Source: UBA1259 sp964453915
GTDB lineage: Bacteria > Bacillota > Clostridia > Christensenellales > Borkfalkiaceae
DNA: 61,927 nt
Assembly: GCA_964453915.1 (NCBI GenBank)
Contig: CAYVPW010000004.1
Location: forward strand, 1-61,927
Reading direction: 5' to 3'
The first letter of the stretch is position 1. Every line of letters starts with the position of its first letter. The translations under genes were made by a program, and so were the position numbers. Shown here one piece after another: positions 59,069-61,927 of the stretch. Under the pieces are notes generated by a model. The model was not told the DNA's origin and did not search any database. It saw only the letters and a list, made by a program, of their open reading frames with translations.

Positions 59069-59524
59069 TCACATTAACAATATAGAAACTACCAAACCCA
59101 AAATAGCATAAGTTTCTACCATTGCGGGGAACAAAATAAGTTTTCCGGATAACGCTTCGTTTTTAGCAATTGCGTGAATTCCGCCCACTGCAGTTTTTCC
59201 TTGCAAAATACCGGAAATCAATCCCGTAATAGCAAGCGGCATTGCCGCAGCAAACAATTTTGCACCGGCCATTGCTGCTTCCGCAGCTTCCATTGCCGCA
59301 ATAGCAGGAACAGATCCCATACCTATTATCGCAAAAACAAAACCGTAAATACCTTGCGTTGCCGGCAATACTACCAAAATCAATACTTTACTAAATTTTT
59401 TAGAATCTTCCGCCAAAACGCCTGCCGCAGCACTGCCCGTGTAATATAGCCCCACGGAAGAGCCTACGCCGCAAAGCCCCGCACAAATCGCAAGCCCTAA
59501 GGTTGCCAATGCCTGTCCTGTCAT
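59069..59524 (-). CDS. V-type ATP synthase subunit K (rotor ring), Na+-binding type
   Basis: The proteolipid forms the membrane rotor. Its 151 residues hold four transmembrane helices, a duplicated two-helix hairpin. The sodium-site residues known from Enterococcus hirae NtpK (L61, T64, Q65, Q110, E139) are all matched here in identical spacing: L53, T56 and Q57 (LPATQG), Q108 (GILQG) and E137 (MVETY). I therefore predict sodium rather than proton coupling. The gene lies 11 bases before subunit E. Confidence 0.96.
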   Translation of the reverse strand: MTGQALATLGLAICAGLCGVGSSVGLYYTGSAAAGVLAEDSKKFSKVLILVVLPATQGIYGFVFAIIGMGSVPAIAAMEAAEAAMAGAKLFAAAMPLAITGLISGILQGKTAVGGIHAIAKNEALSGKLILFPAMVETYAILGLVVSILLM

Positions 59525-59549
59525 AATTAAACCTCCGTTTTTATTATAT

Positions 59550-61556
59550 CTATTCTCTTGTCAAATAGACGTAATCACAATTTGAACCGAGCGGAGTAAA
59601 CTTATCTCCTTCGCCCGTATAAAATTTAGAAAAGAATTCTATATATTGCAATCTACTGTCGTGAATATACGCACCCAAAACGTTCATCGCAAGGTTAAAC
59701 GCATGCCCTATAAATATTATAAAACCGCCTAAAACAATCCCAATTCCGCCGCTTTGAATCATAGGTAATCCCAACTTAAAGTTAAAGGTTTGCGCAATAA
59801 TCATTCCCGAAAGCATTAAACCGAAAAGTCTTGCATAAGACAATATGTCGCTCACGATATTTATAAGCCCGTAAACCGCACCGAATCCTTTAGAAAATTT
59901 TCCAAACCCCTTTTCTTTTCTGCCTGCGGTGAGAGCCGCTATCACAACGGTAGCAACAACAACCGCAACGCCCGCTTTTTCGTACCTAGAAAAAAAGTCT
60001 TTTAGCGGTTGCGATAAAACTATATTTAAATAGTCGGTTAAAAACACGAAAGAAGCAAAAACCAAACCTATAAAAAACAACACCCACAAAAGCCCGTCCA
60101 AAACGCCGTCTATAACATTGCCGTTTTTAAAATCGTTTAATGCCTTGCAAAAATAACCGGTTGCAAGTTGAAAAACGCCCAACCCCAAACACGCTAAAAG
60201 TAGCATCATTATAGTTTGCAGGTTTATTGCCCCCGTTTCTAAATCCGGAGCGGGATTTGGCAAAACGCTAAACGGCAAAATTTCAAATCCGAAAAACGAG
60301 TTAAACAGTATTCCGAATATAATAGAAAAAGCTCCGCCGATCGCAACCAAATTCCACAACCTTTTTGCACCGCAATCTACTTTATATCTTTTGGCTATAA
60401 GCCCGCCGACAACAATCATCAAAACACCGTAGCCTATATCCGCCATTATCACGCCCATAAATAGCATAAAGAAAAAGAACACCACCCTGTTGGGGTCAAT
60501 TTCTCTATAATCGGGCGTAGAATACATATCGGTAATAAATTCCGTTTGCCTTATCAGTCTATCGTTTTTTACTAACGTGGGAACTCTTTCGTCCTTTTTC
60601 GGTTGGCTAAACTCAATAAAAAATGCTTCAGTTATATTTGAAAGAGCAGTTTTTACAGTTTCTTCTTTTTCTTTCGGCAAAAAGCCGTCTAAAATAAAAG
60701 TTTTATCCGTGCAACGGAATTTTTCTGCCAAAGTTTCTTTTTCAATCTTAAATTTTAAGTTGTCCGCAAAAATCTTTAAGTCTTTTAAACTTGTCAAAAA
60801 TCCGCAAACCTCTTTCTCTGTTTTTATAGCGTTTACGTCTATTAACGCAAGACTCTCTTCTATCTCTTTAAGTTTATCTTTTGCGGAAAGGTTATAAGAA
60901 TAAGGGCATTTAACAAATCCCGTTTCACTTAAAACAGCCTCTAATTCCAAGGTGAAATCTTTATGGACGGTTATGGCTAAAACGGAAATATTGTCTTCTT
61001 TATAAACGTTTAGATAAGCATACTTTATATCCGCTGCAAAATCTTTTAACTTGTCTAAACTTTCTTTTTTTACAGTTCCTAAAACGCAAACTGTTTTTTC
61101 CGTGTTTTTATAATCTAAAAAATGCCCGTCCACACAACCGTAAACGGATACTTGAGAATACAAGTTGTTTAACCTTATTTTTTCCGCCTTATAGTCCGCA
61201 AGCAAAACTTTTAGTCTTTCTAATTCTGTTATTATCTTTTCGTACTCTTGCTTGTTATGATAGCAACAAGAAAAGTCGTTATAAGATACGATTAAATTAT
61301 CTAAAAGCAAGTCCTTGTCAACAATGCTTTTATACCGTTCTGCCGTTTCGCTTAAAAACCCGATAACGTTTTGAGTACGACCGTAAAGAGAAATATAATC
61401 CTTTTTATCTTTGCTTTCTTCCGCCAAAACCGTATAATCCGTTTCCGCAGTGTCCCGCAACTCTACACAGCCGAGTTTATGCAAGCAGTCTAATATCTCG
61501 TTCTTTTGATATGCAAGCCCTAAAAGCCTGATTTTAGACATTTCTACAATCGCCAT
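59550..61556 (-). CDS. V-type ATP synthase subunit I (stator a-subunit)
   Basis: The 668-residue stator has a cytoplasmic N-terminal half (about 1-330, helical with two small globular lobes) and a C-terminal half of about seven to eight transmembrane helices. FFMLFMGVIMADIGYGVLM is the conserved first-helix signature. The late helices include LSYARLFGLMLSGMIIA, whose arginine is the ion-channel arginine, and IGHAFNLAMNVLGAYIHDSRLQYIEFF. It follows the G/H-like gene by 4 bases. Confidence 0.97.
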   Translation of the reverse strand: MAIVEMSKIRLLGLAYQKNEILDCLHKLGCVELRDTAETDYTVLAEESKDKKDYISLYGRTQNVIGFLSETAERYKSIVDKDLLLDNLIVSYNDFSCCYHNKQEYEKIITELERLKVLLADYKAEKIRLNNLYSQVSVYGCVDGHFLDYKNTEKTVCVLGTVKKESLDKLKDFAADIKYAYLNVYKEDNISVLAITVHKDFTLELEAVLSETGFVKCPYSYNLSAKDKLKEIEESLALIDVNAIKTEKEVCGFLTSLKDLKIFADNLKFKIEKETLAEKFRCTDKTFILDGFLPKEKEETVKTALSNITEAFFIEFSQPKKDERVPTLVKNDRLIRQTEFITDMYSTPDYREIDPNRVVFFFFMLFMGVIMADIGYGVLMIVVGGLIAKRYKVDCGAKRLWNLVAIGGAFSIIFGILFNSFFGFEILPFSVLPNPAPDLETGAINLQTIMMLLLACLGLGVFQLATGYFCKALNDFKNGNVIDGVLDGLLWVLFFIGLVFASFVFLTDYLNIVLSQPLKDFFSRYEKAGVAVVVATVVIAALTAGRKEKGFGKFSKGFGAVYGLINIVSDILSYARLFGLMLSGMIIAQTFNFKLGLPMIQSGGIGIVLGGFIIFIGHAFNLAMNVLGAYIHDSRLQYIEFFSKFYTGEGDKFTPLGSNCDYVYLTRE

Positions 61557-61560
61557 AAAA

Positions 61561-61869
61561 TTACCCGACTATTTCCGCCAAAATTTTTTTTGCAATGTCC
61601 TCTACGTCAAGACGCGCTTCTTTTATATCTTCTTCCGCTTTTGCCTTACCTTTTAAAATTTCCGTATCATAAAGTTCTTTGGCAAGGTTTTCAGCTTTTA
61701 ATACTTCGGCTTTTCTTTTTAATTTTAATTCTTCTACGGCGGTCTCTCTTATTTCTTCCGCTTTTCTTTCCGCATCTAAAACTATTGCCTTAGAATTTTC
61801 TAACGCATTTGAAATGATTTCATCAGCCTTATTTTCCGCTTGTAAAATAGAAGAAATAATTTCTTTCAT
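61561..61869 (-). CDS. V-type ATP synthase subunit G/H-like peripheral stalk protein
   Basis: This 102-residue (from the ATG at 61869) helical coiled-coil protein is rich in alanine, glutamate and lysine (SSILQAENKADEIISNALENSK, KAEAEEDIKEA-type heptads). It corresponds to the Ntp/AhaH stalk partner of subunit E. An in-frame GTG five codons earlier is less likely. The ribosome binding site is weak. It is the first visible gene of the ATPase operon. Confidence 0.8.
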   Translation of the reverse strand: MKEIISSILQAENKADEIISNALENSKAIVLDAERKAEEIRETAVEELKLKRKAEVLKAENLAKELYDTEILKGKAKAEEDIKEARLDVEDIAKKILAEIVG

Positions 61870-61927
61870 AAAAAAACACCGCACTATCGTTATTTATATT
61901 GTAAAACAATTTTACCCTATTGAATAA
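61870..61927 (-). promoter_or_regulatory. upstream region of the V-ATPase operon
   Basis: The window ends within the region before the operon. A TATAAA-like element lies near 61893-61898 on the minus strand, and the palindrome GTAAAA-CAA-TTTTAC (61901-61915) overlaps the spacer. It may be an operator. The -35 is not clear. Confidence 0.35.

Noticed and set aside
1..61927. CRISPR arrays, insertion sequences, prophage or rRNA genes
   Set aside because: No regularly spaced direct repeats, transposase, integrase, phage structural or rRNA-like sequence was seen in the window.

Overview
The window reads as a chromosomal segment of a low-GC, endospore-lineage Clostridia bacterium, probably an uncultured gut-type member. 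A Christensenellales-like placement is a guess from gene style, not shown. The evidence is consensus sigma-A promoters, strong AGGAGG-type ribosome binding sites, SigH, a CwlD-type amidase, a 28-residue SpoVM, conserved Firmicutes gene order, a bacterial V-type ATPase, and BspA-like leucine-rich-repeat and multi-domain lipoproteins. Nearly all genes lie on the minus strand. Only seven confident genes lie on the plus strand, each with its own promoter or terminator.

Layout. 1-290: the truncated 5' part of tRNA-Ser(UGA) and a partial second copy of its 5' half. 288-5.8k: nrdR-comEB, a DUF1294 membrane gene, nnr, recX, yigZ and an isolated rhaB. 6.0-9.7k: minD-minE, a divergent MreB-like actin and ppx. 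9.9-16.6k: a two-gene TSUP permease, a 1047-residue envelope lipoprotein, a stand-alone murG, a 52-residue unknown gene and a divergently placed WYL regulator. 16.6-22k: mrnC-rlmB-sigH-dnaX-ybaB-recR-gpsA. 22-27.5k: cwlD, rlmD and a tightly coupled trio (DUF5685, J-like protein with a cysteine-rich tail, multi-pass membrane protein) behind trpS. 27.5-36.5k: thrC, a small P-loop protein, a Re-citrate-synthase-type enzyme, an aminotransferase, prfA, a DUF1385-PrmC fusion, rpmE and a degenerate zinc-type dehydrogenase. 36.5-49.2k: pcrA-ligA, then yicC-gmk-rpoZ-priA-def-fmt-rsmB-rlmN-rpe-spoVM, the Bacillus order with several members missing. 49.4-53.4k: an SDR, pyridoxal kinase, a BspA-like lipoprotein behind a structured leader RNA, and a ROK glucokinase. 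53.4-61.9k: a complete V-type ATPase operon whose K subunit keeps every recognised Na+ ligand.

Functional themes are translation and rRNA/tRNA modification, replication and repair, cell shape and division-site placement, sporulation, amino-acid supply (threonine, glutamate via Re-citrate synthase), and sodium-coupled energetics. No IS elements, prophage or CRISPR array were seen. The most interesting unexplained material is the DUF5685/Cys-tail J protein/membrane trio, the structured RNA upstream of the leucine-rich-repeat lipoprotein, the spoVM gene that is too short for standard gene calling, and apparently leaderless starts at murG and the SDR gene.
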